From the NCBI RefSeq assembly GCF_030711405.1, contig NZ_JAULSI010000028.1, positions 1 to 57,632 on the forward strand: 57,632 nt of DNA, written 5' to 3'. The notes below the pieces were generated by a model. That model was not told where the DNA came from, searched no databases, and saw only the letters and a program-made list of their open reading frames with translations. Of this stretch, positions 1 through 7,819 are shown in pieces; the stretch's first letter is position 1; each line of letters starts with the position of its first letter. A program made the translations under genes and the position numbers. Source of the DNA: Massilia brevitalea (lineage in GTDB: Bacteria > Pseudomonadota > Gammaproteobacteria > Burkholderiales > Burkholderiaceae_D).

Positions 1-91
1 CCTGGTCATGTAAACTCCTTCGAAGGTGAATTATCCACCTATCGAGGTGTCCGGGGACATTAGACCACTACAACCCACAACGGAGGAACGA

Positions 92-583
92 ATGGCACTG
101 GACGCTTACTTGCAAATCGAGGGGATTAAAGGTGAATCTACCGATAGCGGCCACAAAGATTGGCTAGAAATCACAGATGTGACTTGGAGCGTTTACCAGC
201 CACGGGCCGGGGTTGCCTCCACAGCAGGAGGCATGACAACCGGGCGAGCCGAACTGTCAAACCTCTCCTTCAATAAGCTGGCCGACATTTCGTCGCCAGT
301 GTTGCAGCAGACCTGTGCAATGGGGAAGACGATCCCCAAGATGAAATTCGAGTTCATGCGTGCAGACGGCGACGGCAAGCCCATCAACTACTACACCGTG
401 GAAATCGAGAACGTGATGATCTCCAGCATCACCCCAGAAAGCGGCGAAGGCGGCGTCGTCCGAGAGAGCGTCCAGCTTGCTTACTCCAAAATGAAGTGGA
501 AATACACCAAGCAAGGCATTCGGGGCGGCACCGAGGGCAACTCGTCCGGCGGCTGGTGCTGCGCTACGAACAAGTGCGTCTAA
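92..583 (+). CDS. hcp: Hcp-family type VI secretion tube/effector protein
   Basis: The 163-residue product has the Hcp1 profile: an N-terminal MALDAYLQIEGIKGES stretch, a central block on substrate-charged T6SS tubes (ELSNLSFNKLAD) and a C-terminal ESVQLAYSKMKWKY strand. Hcp forms the hexameric rings of the secreted inner tube and can carry small effectors in its lumen. The ATG at 92 is preferred over upstream in-frame codons because GGAGG sits just before it and Hcp proteins normally begin MALD. The tail beyond about residue 145 (GGTEGNSSGGWCCATNKCV) is unusual in being Gly/Cys-rich. The next gene starts 9 bp after the stop behind an AGGAGG. No other T6SS structural gene is visible, so this is an orphan hcp island, and its composition is less GC-rich than the rest of the window. 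Confidence 0.9.
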   Translation: MALDAYLQIEGIKGESTDSGHKDWLEITDVTWSVYQPRAGVASTAGGMTTGRAELSNLSFNKLADISSPVLQQTCAMGKTIPKMKFEFMRADGDGKPINYYTVEIENVMISSITPESGEGGVVRESVQLAYSKMKWKYTKQGIRGGTEGNSSGGWCCATNKCV

Positions 584-592
584 GGAGGCAAC

Positions 593-1048
593 ATGCCGCA
601 CCCAGTTGTCTACCAAGGCGACTTGAAAGCCTTGCTACAGAAATGGAAAGACGCGGACACGAAGAGACTTGCTAACGGGCAGTGCGCTCGCCTCCCTCAA
701 GAGTTAACCAGCGTCGGCCACACAAGCGGTTGGACGCGGGGGCCAAGAGTGCTTGACTCTCCCCACTTGCTCCCCGGCACAGTGATTGCAAACTTCAAGT
801 TGGTTGATGGTAAATTCATATTCCCCAATCAAGAAGGCTGGCACGCTGGCCTGTTTCATCGTTTCGAGGGAAGACGGATCATGACCAACGGGCTACCTTG
901 CGAGTTTTCAATGATCGACCAATGGGTAAAGAAGAAGCCCGGTGAGCGAGGAATGGCAATTCTTCCCGAGTCGTTCAAGACGAGATTCCCAGTCAATTAC
1001 AAACCCTCAAACATGGCCGACGAATTTTATGTGGTGCTTGTCAAATGA
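593..1048 (+). CDS. BPSL0067-family protein, probable T6SS cargo effector
   Basis: The 151-residue protein has no signal peptide. It resembles BPSL0067 proteins, which have an NlpC/P60-like cysteine peptidase/amidase arrangement: a GQC motif places a candidate nucleophile at Cys31, WHAG places a candidate His at 84, and the MIDQW segment lies near 107-111. The family assignment is from memory of motifs such as GQC, HTSGW, GTVIA and IDQW. Its position directly after hcp, with its stop overlapping the next gene by 4 bp (ATGA), fits a cell-wall-active toxin delivered by Hcp. Enzyme activity is an inference. The residues are compatible with a papain-like fold, but the exact bond cleaved cannot be read from the sequence. 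Confidence 0.75.
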   Translation: MPHPVVYQGDLKALLQKWKDADTKRLANGQCARLPQELTSVGHTSGWTRGPRVLDSPHLLPGTVIANFKLVDGKFIFPNQEGWHAGLFHRFEGRRIMTNGLPCEFSMIDQWVKKKPGERGMAILPESFKTRFPVNYKPSNMADEFYVVLVK

Positions 1049-1491
1049 ACAAACTCCTACTCGTAAGCCTTCTCCTGTCCGCAACCGCACACGCGCATGT
1101 GATCGAGTGTCCCAAGCTCTTCCCCTCTAACGAGACCGCCTTGACCGAAGTCAGTTTAGGCAAAACAGGGGCGGCTCGCGTTCAAAGAGGGCATCTATCC
1201 CACGCTTATATGTACTTTGGCGAACTCTACGGCGAGCAGTTCTTTACGCCCCCAGCGAGTAAGAAAGTAAAGGGCGGTTGGGATGCCAAGTACACCTTTA
1301 GTCCAGAGTACAAGAACTGGTTGGTATGCACGTATGGCGGCGATGCGTGGGGAGGTGGAACGGTGGAACGGTGGGAGAGGCTTGACCCTAAAATCACTTC
1401 CTGCTTGCTTAAAGTGCGGGAAGTGAAAGAGCCGCAGATGCAAACCGTCTGGAAAGTGACGGCCGACTGTAATCAGCCCTCCGCTCAGTGA
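1045..1491 (+). CDS. STY0301-family exported protein, probable immunity partner
   Basis: The 148-residue product begins with a clear signal peptide (MNKLLLVSLLLSATAHA) and so is likely periplasmic. The mature part carries ECPKLFPS near its start and Cys residues later on (LVCTYGG, TSCLLKV, ADCNQ), as in STY0301-type small exported proteins. The start codon overlaps the stop of the upstream BPSL0067 gene (ATGA), implying translational coupling. A periplasmic protein coupled to a T6SS-associated putative wall hydrolase is most simply read as the immunity protein protecting the producer. That role is inferred from gene order, not shown by any motif. Confidence 0.7.
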   Translation: MNKLLLVSLLLSATAHAHVIECPKLFPSNETALTEVSLGKTGAARVQRGHLSHAYMYFGELYGEQFFTPPASKKVKGGWDAKYTFSPEYKNWLVCTYGGDAWGGGTVERWERLDPKITSCLLKVREVKEPQMQTVWKVTADCNQPSAQ

Positions 1492-1500
1492 CAACATCGC

Positions 1501-1545
1501 AAGGGAGTGCGGCGAGCCGTAGTCGCAAGCGCCCCTTTTTTTATT
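1501..1545 (+). terminator. Weak terminator-like end of the hcp module
   Basis: A run of seven T residues (about 1537-1543) follows a short GC-rich stretch with only a 4-bp GCGA/TCGC stem. It lies 10-50 bp after the STY0301-type gene, so it may end the hcp transcript, but the stem is poor. Confidence 0.3.
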
Positions 1546-1604
1546 GGTTCGTCAACATCAACTGTTACGGATGAGTGCACACAGGCAAACCGTAACCCGC
1601 ATAA

Positions 1605-2225
1605 ACACTGGCTTTTACGTCCAGTCTGATCATCGGTAAGACCGTCGATAACGTCAACTCGACCTATTATTTCGAAAAGACCTTCCAATCGCTCGCCTCG
1701 TCGATCCACGCCGAGCGGGAAGAGCGCAAGCAGGCGCTTGTGCAACGGTACACCGATGATATCCGCACGTTCACCATCTACGATGCGCTTGCGGCAGTGC
1801 ATGGCTACGACAATGCCTGCTCGATCAGGGTCGGGCTTGAAAAACTGCAGGGTATTACGCAGGACGCAGCGAGCAAGAACCAGACGATTCTTGAACAGAC
1901 CGAGCGTGTCAAGCAACACGAAAAGGAGCTCACCTCGACCAAGGCAACGATCGGCACACTTACGACGCAGCTGGTCGCACTGGCCAAGAATATGGGAGAT
2001 GGCGAATCCAGGCTATTGGCGACCTCGCTCGCGAAGCTGAAGTCAGCCAAGAACGACACGGCCAGAAGCCTCGCGATTGCGGAGATCGAAGGGATACTCA
2101 AGACGCATGATCAGAGCATCGGAAATATCGGCGAGGTTGCCGCGAAACTCAATACTGCGGCAACCGTCCCGCCGCCGCCGGTTGCCTCGGCCGCTGCACC
2201 TGATCCTGGCGCGCCTGCGAAGTAG
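1605..2225 (+). pseudogene. 5'-truncated coiled-coil gene of unknown function
   Basis: Not recognised. An open frame runs from just after a TAA at 1602 to 2225, with coding-like content (LIIGKTVDNVNSTYYFEKTF, then EREERKQALVQRY) from about 1626. No ATG and no ribosome site precede this part. The only usable start is GTG 1740, which would discard residues that look genuine. The product is rich in Gln, Lys, Glu and Thr and is probably an alpha-helical coiled coil over its middle. It ends with a Pro/Ala-rich tail (VPPPPVASAAAPDPGAPAK). The missing 5' end coincides with the boundary of the low-GC hcp module, so the upstream half may have been lost when that module arrived. If GTG 1740 is used, the product would be 161 residues. 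Confidence 0.5.
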
Positions 2226-2275
2226 AAGCGGATAAGAATGCCGTCCCGGCGAAATGCCTTTTGGGCGGCACCGGT

Positions 2276-3121
2276 TCAGTCTTCCGAAATATGGATGCGC
2301 GCCTTCACGTGCTTCAAACTGGCCACGATGGTGAAGGTCATGATCACCAGCAGCGACCACGAGCTCCATTTGCTGAGATGCACCAGCGACCAGGCGCCCA
2401 GCTGGTTCGGATAGCGCCACACGCCCCAGAAGGTGCCGATGTTCTCGGCCAGCCAGATGAAGAAGCCGATCAGCACGAAGCCCAGCAGCAGCGGCATCTG
2501 GCGCTCGCGGTCGAGCGGGCGGTAGATGACGACCGTGCGCGAATACAGGCCGAGCGCGCAGGCGGCCAGGTACCAGCGGTAGTCGCCGATGCAATGGTGG
2601 GTGAAGAAGTTCGCGTAGATCAGGATCGCGATCGTGGCCGCCATCCAGTAGGGCGGGTGGTGGCGCACGCGCAAATCGAGCATGCGCCAGGCCTGGATGA
2701 TGTAGCTGCCGATGGCCGCGTACATGAAGCCGGAAAACAGCGGCACGCCGAGGACCTTGGTGTAGGCAAAATCCGGGTAGCTCCAGGACTGGATGCTGCC
2801 GGACACTTTGAACGCTTCGAGTGCGAAGCCGACCGCGTGGAACAGGCAGACCGCCTTGAGTTCGTCCCAGGTTTCCAGTTTCGACCAGACCATGCCGAAC
2901 TGGATGGCGAGAGCCACCACCAGCAGCAGGTCGTAGCGCGGGATGCCGGCGATGCCGGCGCGCGGCATGAGCAGGACGGCGGCCATGAAGGTGAACACGA
3001 ACAGGCAGGCGCGCGCCTGCTTGATGCCGAAGTACCAGAATTCGAGCGCGCCGCGGCGCAGGCCGGCCAGCTGGCGCGGGCGGTCGTCGAGCAGGAGGTT
3101 GTCGAGCGCGGTAAGCAGCAT
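2276..3121 (-). CDS. DUF817 family integral membrane protein
   Basis: The product from ATG 3121 is 281 residues with about eight hydrophobic segments and the family's aromatic/His-rich motifs: FWYFGIKQARACLFVF near the N-terminus, WSYPDFAYTKVLGVPLFSGFMYA in the middle, and FFTHHCIGDYRWYL and NIGTFWGVWRYPNQ in the second half. The frame is open for 39 codons upstream, but those residues are not membrane-like and the family starts close to this Met. Function is unknown; a catalytic or transport role in the inner membrane is possible given the conserved His, Trp and Asp residues. It ends 50 bp from the convergent truncated gene. Confidence 0.85.
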   Translation of the reverse strand: MLLTALDNLLLDDRPRQLAGLRRGALEFWYFGIKQARACLFVFTFMAAVLLMPRAGIAGIPRYDLLLVVALAIQFGMVWSKLETWDELKAVCLFHAVGFALEAFKVSGSIQSWSYPDFAYTKVLGVPLFSGFMYAAIGSYIIQAWRMLDLRVRHHPPYWMAATIAILIYANFFTHHCIGDYRWYLAACALGLYSRTVVIYRPLDRERQMPLLLGFVLIGFFIWLAENIGTFWGVWRYPNQLGAWSLVHLSKWSSWSLLVIMTFTIVASLKHVKARIHISED

Positions 3122-3252
3122 GGTGGCGGGCTTGGGTGTCGGGTTGCCAGTGTAGAGCCAAGCCGAGGCGGGAGGCAATCGAAAAGCGCCAGGGCCGATC
3201 ACGGACGGCGCGCGGGGGTGGACTTTCGACCGCGCCATGTGGTCAGTCCGTA

Positions 3253-3353
3253 GAGGATGTGAAAAAATTGTCAGGGCAAGGCGCCGAGTCGAAGACAGTA
3301 CGAGCGTACGGCGAGACGAGGCAACGCAGCCATGGCGATTTTTTCACATCCTC
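3253..3353. repeat. MITE-like element with 16-bp perfect terminal inverted repeats
   Basis: GAGGATGTGAAAAAAT at 3253-3268 is matched by its exact reverse complement at 3338-3353. The 69 bp between them have no open frame and include a CGAGCGTACG core. Its right edge directly abuts the GTAG of the neighbouring REP pair. The arrangement suggests a non-autonomous mobile repeat, or a long-stemmed hairpin at the RNA level. I see no second copy in the window. Confidence 0.6.
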
Positions 3354-3496
3354 GTAGGGTGGACTCCTGAGTCCACGCGGTCGTGCCCTCGTACATCGCG
3401 ACACATGCAAACATCGTTGCAGCATGCGTTCCGGGACGACGGTACGCGTTTCGACATGCTCGGGTAGTACCGCGTGGACTCGGGAGTCCACCCTAC
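3354..3496. repeat. REPIN A: inverted pair of GTAG-type REP elements
   Basis: The left arm (3354-3380) begins GTAGGGTGGACTC and ends GAGTCCACGCGG. The right arm (3470-3496) is its reverse complement with one difference in the loop. Both arms point outward with GTAG, the tetranucleotide signature recognised by REP-associated tyrosine transposases (RAYTs). The stem is GTGG-ACTC with a two-base loop. The spacer contains TGCGTTCCGGGA, shared with REPIN C. No RAYT gene is present. Confidence 0.8.
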
Positions 3497-3536
3497 GGAT
3501 CTTCACACTCCGGGGATGTAATCAATCGTACGGGTT

Positions 3537-3556
3537 GGTGGGTTCTCGAACCCACC
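3537..3556. repeat. Solitary REP-like hairpin of the B stem type
   Basis: The palindrome GGTGGGTTCTCGAACCCACC has the GTTC/GAAC core seen in REPIN B (36075-36168), but no GTAG flank. It sits 15 bp from the stop of the hydrolase gene and may be a decayed half of a pair. Confidence 0.6.
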
Positions 3557-3570
3557 ACCGCGCCCGTGAC

Positions 3571-4536
3571 TCAACCCGCCCGCTGTTGCGGCGGCGCCGC
3601 ACGCGCTGCGCGTTCGACGAAATCGGCCACCACCTGCGGCTGGGTCACCGGCAGCATGTGCCCGCCATCGACCAGCTCAAGGCGCGCGCCCGGCACCTTG
3701 TCGACCAGGGCCTGGCCATTCTCTTGCCAGTCGAGGATCGCATCCTGGCGCCCGTACAGCACGCTGAGCGACAGCGCCAGTTCGGCGTAGCGGCCCTGCA
3801 CCAGCGGCATGCGCAGCGGGATCGCCTGCAAATCGCTGGACGCGGCCAGGAACTGCGAAGGCCGCAGGCTGTGCAGCCCGCCGCCCTTGACCGCGAAGTC
3901 GGCCGGCGCCTGTTCCGGCGCGAACACGGCCGCCAGCACCTTCTTGCTGCCGACGATCGCGCCCGGCGTGGCCAGGGTCCAGGCGAACAGCTTGCGCACC
4001 CAGCGCGTCTCGATGGTCAGCGCCTTGAATACCTGCGGCGCGGTTTCCGGCGCATGGGTCAGCGGCGCCACCAGGGCCAGGGCGCCGACCGAGGCCGGGT
4101 GCTCCAGCGCCAGCGCCAGGGCGATCGCCCCGCCCAGCGAGTGGCCGACCACGGTCGGACGGCCGAGCGCCAGCTTGTCGACCAGCAGGGCCAGCGCCGC
4201 GGCCTGGGTCGAGACGTCGGCCGAGGTCATCTCGTCGCGCAGCGAGTGGCCGGAGCCGGGGCGGTCGACCACGACCACGCGGAACGATTGCGCGAGCTGC
4301 TCGGCGAGGCCATAGTCGAAATGGCTCATCTGGCCGCCCAGGCCATGCACCAGCAGCACGGCCGGCGCGCTGTCGGGTCCGCTCTCGCGCACGTGCAGCT
4401 GGCCGCCGGGCACGTCGACGAAACGCCCCTTGGCAGGCAGGTACTGGACGATGCGCGCCGCGGTGCGCCGCGTGAACCAGGCCAGGCCGAGCAGCGGCAG
4501 CGCCGCCAGGCCCAGGAAGAAGAGGAGGGTTTTCAT
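3571..4536 (-). CDS. Alpha/beta hydrolase with N-terminal membrane anchor
   Basis: The 321-residue protein starts with a hydrophobic segment (residues 4-20) that could be an uncleaved anchor. It then shows a standard alpha/beta-hydrolase fold: HGLGG oxyanion loop (64-68), DRPGSGHS strand-turn (91-98), nucleophile elbow GHSLGG with Ser133, acid candidate Asp265 in YGRQDAILDW, and His293 in GGHMLP. All triad positions are present. Its ATG overlaps the stop of the upstream SDR gene by 4 bp, so it is the third gene of a monooxygenase-SDR-hydrolase operon. There it plausibly hydrolyses the ester or lactone formed by the Baeyer-Villiger-type enzyme; that substrate link is inferred from context. Confidence 0.88.
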   Translation of the reverse strand: MKTLLFFLGLAALPLLGLAWFTRRTAARIVQYLPAKGRFVDVPGGQLHVRESGPDSAPAVLLVHGLGGQMSHFDYGLAEQLAQSFRVVVVDRPGSGHSLRDEMTSADVSTQAAALALLVDKLALGRPTVVGHSLGGAIALALALEHPASVGALALVAPLTHAPETAPQVFKALTIETRWVRKLFAWTLATPGAIVGSKKVLAAVFAPEQAPADFAVKGGGLHSLRPSQFLAASSDLQAIPLRMPLVQGRYAELALSLSVLYGRQDAILDWQENGQALVDKVPGARLELVDGGHMLPVTQPQVVADFVERAARAAPPQQRAG

Positions 4537-5342
4537 CGGGAGGTCGCTTTCTTCAGGAAGCGCCAGTAATTCACCGGCGCCAGGCGTTCGAGGATGGAGA
4601 CGGCCTTGGCATCGCTGCCGACCAGGATACGCGCGTCGCGCCGCTCGATGCCGCGCGCGATGATTTCGCCGGCTTCCTCGGGCGCCAGGCGCAGCAGGCG
4701 TTCGGCGACCTTGCGCCCGCGCTCGATGTCCTCAAGCGGCGCGCCGGCCGGGATGCGGGCGCTGCGCGCGATCGAGGTGGCCACGCCGCCCGGATGCACC
4801 ACGCTCACGCCCACCGTGCTGCCTTCGAGCTCGTGGCGCAGGGCGTTGGAAAAGCCGCGCACCGCAAATTTGCTGGCCGAGTACGCCGACTGGCCCGGCG
4901 GCGACACGATGCCGTAGATGCTCGACACGTTCACCACGCGCGCGTCGTCGCTGCGCCGCAGGAGCGGCAGGAAGGCGCGCGTCATGCGCACCACGCCATT
5001 GAAATTGATGTCCATCAGCCACTCGAAGTCGGCCTCGGACACCTGCTCGAAGCTGCCGCCCAGGGCCACGCCGGCGTTGTTCATGAGGATGTCGAGGCGC
5101 CCGTGCGCGGCCTCCACCTCGGCCGGCAAGGACTGCACCGCCTCGCGGTCGGCCACGTCGAGCAGGTGGGTGGTGACGCGCACGCCCATGTGGGCGAGCA
5201 GGCGCGCCGATTCCTTCAGGCCTTCGGCGCTGATGTCGGCCTGCGCCAGGTGGCAGTGGCGGCGCGCCAGGGCGAGGGCGGTGGCGCGGCCGATGCCGCC
5301 GCCGGCGCCGGTAATCAGGGCTACACGGTTCGAGACCTTCAA
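4533..5342 (-). CDS. Short-chain dehydrogenase/reductase
   Basis: The 269-residue classical SDR has the cofactor loop TGAGGGIG at 11-18, NNAG at 88-91, the catalytic Ser in NVSSIYG (about 140) and YSASK with Tyr154 and Lys158. ADIS after the second strand suggests NAD(H) rather than NADP(H) preference, though weakly. The best start is TTG 5342, which overlaps the stop of the upstream monooxygenase. No ATG gives the full Rossmann N-terminus. Its stop overlaps the hydrolase start. In this operon it probably interconverts an alcohol and the ketone on which the flavin monooxygenase acts, a common pairing in ketone degradation clusters. The substrate is unknown. Confidence 0.9.
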   Translation of the reverse strand: MKVSNRVALITGAGGGIGRATALALARRHCHLAQADISAEGLKESARLLAHMGVRVTTHLLDVADREAVQSLPAEVEAAHGRLDILMNNAGVALGGSFEQVSEADFEWLMDINFNGVVRMTRAFLPLLRRSDDARVVNVSSIYGIVSPPGQSAYSASKFAVRGFSNALRHELEGSTVGVSVVHPGGVATSIARSARIPAGAPLEDIERGRKVAERLLRLAPEEAGEIIARGIERRDARILVGSDAKAVSILERLAPVNYWRFLKKATSR

Positions 5343-6817
5343 GGCATGGTTCCTTCTCTTCCAAAGCGGATGACGCCGTCGGCGATGCGGCCGAAGCGGA
5401 TCGTCATCATGTCCTGCGCATAGTTTTGATAGACCTGCCACGGCCGGCGCGAACCCTGCTGCGGCAGCAGGGCGGCGGCGCGCTGCACGTAGCCCGAGGT
5501 AAAGCTGAGGAAGGGCGCAGGCGTCACGCCCGGCTCGCGCCGCACTACGGCCACCTGCTGGCCGCGCCGGTCCATGTGTCTCAGCAGCCGGCAGACCCAC
5601 TCGGCGGTGAGGTCGGCCTTCAGCGTCCACGAGGCATTCGTATAGCCGAAGCTCATCACGCAGTTCGGCAAGCTTGATAACATCATGCCCTTGTACGACA
5701 TCGCCTCGTTCGGTGCGAAGGGCTGGCCGTCGACCGTGATCGCTGAGCCGCCGAGTATCGACAGGCTCAGGCCGGTGGCCATCACGACCACGTCGGCCTC
5801 GAGTTCCTGGCCGGACTGGAGCAGCAGGCCGCGTTCCGTGAAGCGGTCGATGTGGCCGGTGACCACCGAGGCCTGGCCCTTGCGGATGGCGCGGAACATG
5901 TCGCCGTCGGGCACCACGCAGACGCGCTGGTCCCACACCTTGTAGCTGGGCGTGAAATGGGTGGCGACGTCGAAGCCCGGCCCCAGCTGGTGGCGCGCCA
6001 TCTCGACGATGCGCTGTTTCGCCAGCTCCGGTTTGGCGCGCGCCAGGCGGTACAGCAGCATCGACTCCAGGATCACGCGCCAGCGCGTGCCCCAGTAGGC
6101 GGCCTTCGCCGGCAGCAGCGCTTGCAGGCGCCGTGCGAAGCGGTATTCGGACGGGCGCGCCACCACGTAGGTGGGGGAGCGCTGCAGCATGGTCACGTGG
6201 GCAGCCTGCTGCGCCATGGCCGGCACCAGGGTCACCGCGGTGGCGCCGCTGCCGATCACCACCACGCGTTGGCCAGCGTAGTCGAGGTCGCGCGGCCAGA
6301 ACTGCGGCTGCACGATACGGCCGCGGTAGCCGTCCTCGCCTTCGAATTGCGGCCGGTAGGCGTGGTCGTAGCTGTAGTAGCCGCTGCACATGTAAAGGAA
6401 GCGCGCGCGCACGGTACGGGCGGCGCCGTCCGGGCCACCGGCATGGACGGTCCAGCAGGCGGCCTCGCTCGACCATTCGGCGCGCACCACCTTGTGGCCG
6501 TAGCGGATGTGGGCCTCGATGCCGTGCTCGCGCGCGGTGTCGCGGACATAGCGCAGGATCGAGGGACCGTCGGCAATCGCCTTGGCGTCGAGCCAGGGCT
6601 TGAAGGAGTAGCCCAGCGTGTACATGTCGGAGTCGGAGCGGATGCCGGGATAGCGGAACAGGTCCCAGGTGCCGCCGATGGCGTCGCGCGCTTCCAGGAT
6701 CGCGTAGCGCTTGCCGGGACAGCGCGCCTGCAGGATCGCTGCGGCGCCGATGCCCGAGAGGCCGGCGCCGACGATCAGCACGTCGAGCAGGCCGTCCTCG
6801 TCAGGATGGTTCAGCAT
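5339..6817 (-). CDS. EthA-like flavin monooxygenase (Baeyer-Villiger class) with altered fingerprint
   Basis: The product from ATG 6817 is 492 residues. It has an FAD-binding GAGLSG at 17-22, the ARDAIGGTWDLFRYPGIRSD substrate/FAD segment (43-62), and a second Rossmann VVVIGSGATAVTL for NADPH near 185-197. Proteins of the EthA/BVMO group carry the fingerprint FxGxxxHxxxW. Here the equivalent is YRGRIVQPQFW (164-174), with Tyr for Phe and Gln170 for the invariant His. The Gln codon CAG is one base from a His codon. The gene leads the SDR-hydrolase operon and faces a TetR gene 114 bp away. A Baeyer-Villiger oxygenation of a ketone is the default inference, but the His loss could shift it toward another oxygenase or oxidase chemistry. 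Confidence 0.88.
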   Translation of the reverse strand: MLNHPDEDGLLDVLIVGAGLSGIGAAAILQARCPGKRYAILEARDAIGGTWDLFRYPGIRSDSDMYTLGYSFKPWLDAKAIADGPSILRYVRDTAREHGIEAHIRYGHKVVRAEWSSEAACWTVHAGGPDGAARTVRARFLYMCSGYYSYDHAYRPQFEGEDGYRGRIVQPQFWPRDLDYAGQRVVVIGSGATAVTLVPAMAQQAAHVTMLQRSPTYVVARPSEYRFARRLQALLPAKAAYWGTRWRVILESMLLYRLARAKPELAKQRIVEMARHQLGPGFDVATHFTPSYKVWDQRVCVVPDGDMFRAIRKGQASVVTGHIDRFTERGLLLQSGQELEADVVVMATGLSLSILGGSAITVDGQPFAPNEAMSYKGMMLSSLPNCVMSFGYTNASWTLKADLTAEWVCRLLRHMDRRGQQVAVVRREPGVTPAPFLSFTSGYVQRAAALLPQQGSRRPWQVYQNYAQDMMTIRFGRIADGVIRFGREGTMP

Positions 6818-6852
6818 GGTGTCTCGATATTGATCTAGTATTAAGAACGTAA

Positions 6853-6872
6853 TTGACACTCTACATTGTCAA
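6853..6872. promoter_or_regulatory. Palindromic TetR operator candidate
   Basis: TTGACA at 6853-6858 and TGTCAA at 6867-6872 form a perfect 6-bp inverted repeat with an 8-bp spacer. It lies between the divergent monooxygenase (start 6817) and TetR (start 6932) genes. Each half also resembles a -35 hexamer, so a bound dimer could block both promoters. Confidence 0.6.
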
Positions 6873-6931
6873 CTTTGCGTTGGCAAGCTGAAACTTTCCG
6901 TGGCGTACCCGGGGTGTGTCAAAATAGCCGG

Positions 6932-7561
6932 ATGACGCCAGAACTCCCCCCAGCGCGCGCCTACCGCGGCGTGTCTCCCGAAGAACGCCGCGCCCAGCGG
7001 CGCAGCAAGCTGATCGCCGCCGCCATCGCCGTCTACGGCAAGCGCGGCTACCGCCAGGCCACCGTCAAGGCCGTGTGCGAGGAAGCCGGGCTCACCGAAC
7101 GCTATTTCTACGAATCCTTCGCCAACAGCGAAGACCTCCTGATCACGTCCTACCGCACCGTCACCTATAAAGTATTCGGCGACATCGCCGCCGCCGGGCA
7201 GTCGGCCGGGCGCGCGCGCGGGGAGCGGGCGCGGGCCATGTTGCGCGCCTACTTTGGCGCGCTGCAGCGCGACCCGCAATCGGCGCGCGTGTTCCTGGTC
7301 GAGATCCGCGGCGTGAGCCGGGCCGTCGACCAGGCCTTCGACGCCTCGTTGCAGGCAATCGGCGACGAGATCGCGCGCCACTCCGCCCCTGGGGCAGCCG
7401 ATGATGAACTGTTGCGCGCCGGCGTCATCGGCGGCGTGATGCACATCGCCCTGCGCTGGATCGACCAGGGCTACCAGCCGCCGCTCGACAGCGTGGTCGA
7501 GACCGCGCTGCGCCTGGGCATGGTGCTGGCCGCGCCGGCGCCGCGCCGCAAGGCCGGCTGA
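6932..7561 (+). CDS. TetR/AcrR-family repressor, divergent from the monooxygenase operon
   Basis: The 209-residue protein has a typical TetR N-terminal helix-turn-helix (SKLIAAAIAVYGKRGYRQATVKAVCEEAGLTERYFYESFAN, in parts, residues 24-64) and a C-terminal ligand/dimer domain. ATG 6932 is chosen because earlier in-frame codons lie over the operator-like palindrome and add non-family residues. Its divergent placement beside the monooxygenase-SDR-hydrolase operon, with a 20-bp inverted repeat between them, points to local control, probably induced by the pathway's substrate. The YFYESF recognition-helix end is typical of regulators of catabolic oxidoreductases. Confidence 0.88.
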   Translation: MTPELPPARAYRGVSPEERRAQRRSKLIAAAIAVYGKRGYRQATVKAVCEEAGLTERYFYESFANSEDLLITSYRTVTYKVFGDIAAAGQSAGRARGERARAMLRAYFGALQRDPQSARVFLVEIRGVSRAVDQAFDASLQAIGDEIARHSAPGAADDELLRAGVIGGVMHIALRWIDQGYQPPLDSVVETALRLGMVLAAPAPRRKAG

Positions 7562-7572
7562 AACGAACCCAC

Positions 7573-7597
7573 GGGCACCCGCTTGCCCAGATTTTTG
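7573..7597 (+). terminator. Weak intrinsic terminator after the TetR gene
   Basis: GGGCA and TGCCC form a 5-bp stem, followed three bases later by five T residues, 12 bp after the tetR stop. The stem is short, so termination may be partial. Confidence 0.4.
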
Positions 7598-7615
7598 GTT
7601 ACGCATTTTTAGTTC

Positions 7616-7644
7616 TCAACAAGCAACGCGACCCTCCCTATACT
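7616..7644 (+). promoter_or_regulatory. Sigma70-like promoter candidate for the histidine kinase
   Basis: A TATACT -10 box (7639-7644) lies 17 bp after a weak TCAACA -35 (7616-7621). A leader of about 170 nt follows, containing the inverted repeat TGCAGG (7716-7721) and CCTGCA (7739-7744). I do not recognise a known riboswitch in it. Confidence 0.4.
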
Positions 7645-7819
7645 GCCCGAGACCGCCCCTGCGGCCGTGTCCGCGGCGGCGGTGAGACCTCCGTGGCAGC
7701 CACAGGTGGACTTCATGCAGGACGCATGAACGCGCACGCCTGCAAACTAATCGCTCGGCAATTTGCCCTGTGATAGGCTCGGCCACGTCGGCGTCACCGG
7801 ATCGAACCAGAAGGCTGCC

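Noticed and set aside
7650..7819. A cyclic-di-GMP or other riboswitch in the long kinase leader
   Set aside because: Only a short TGCAGG/CCTGCA pairing is visible; the conserved core of a known riboswitch is absent.
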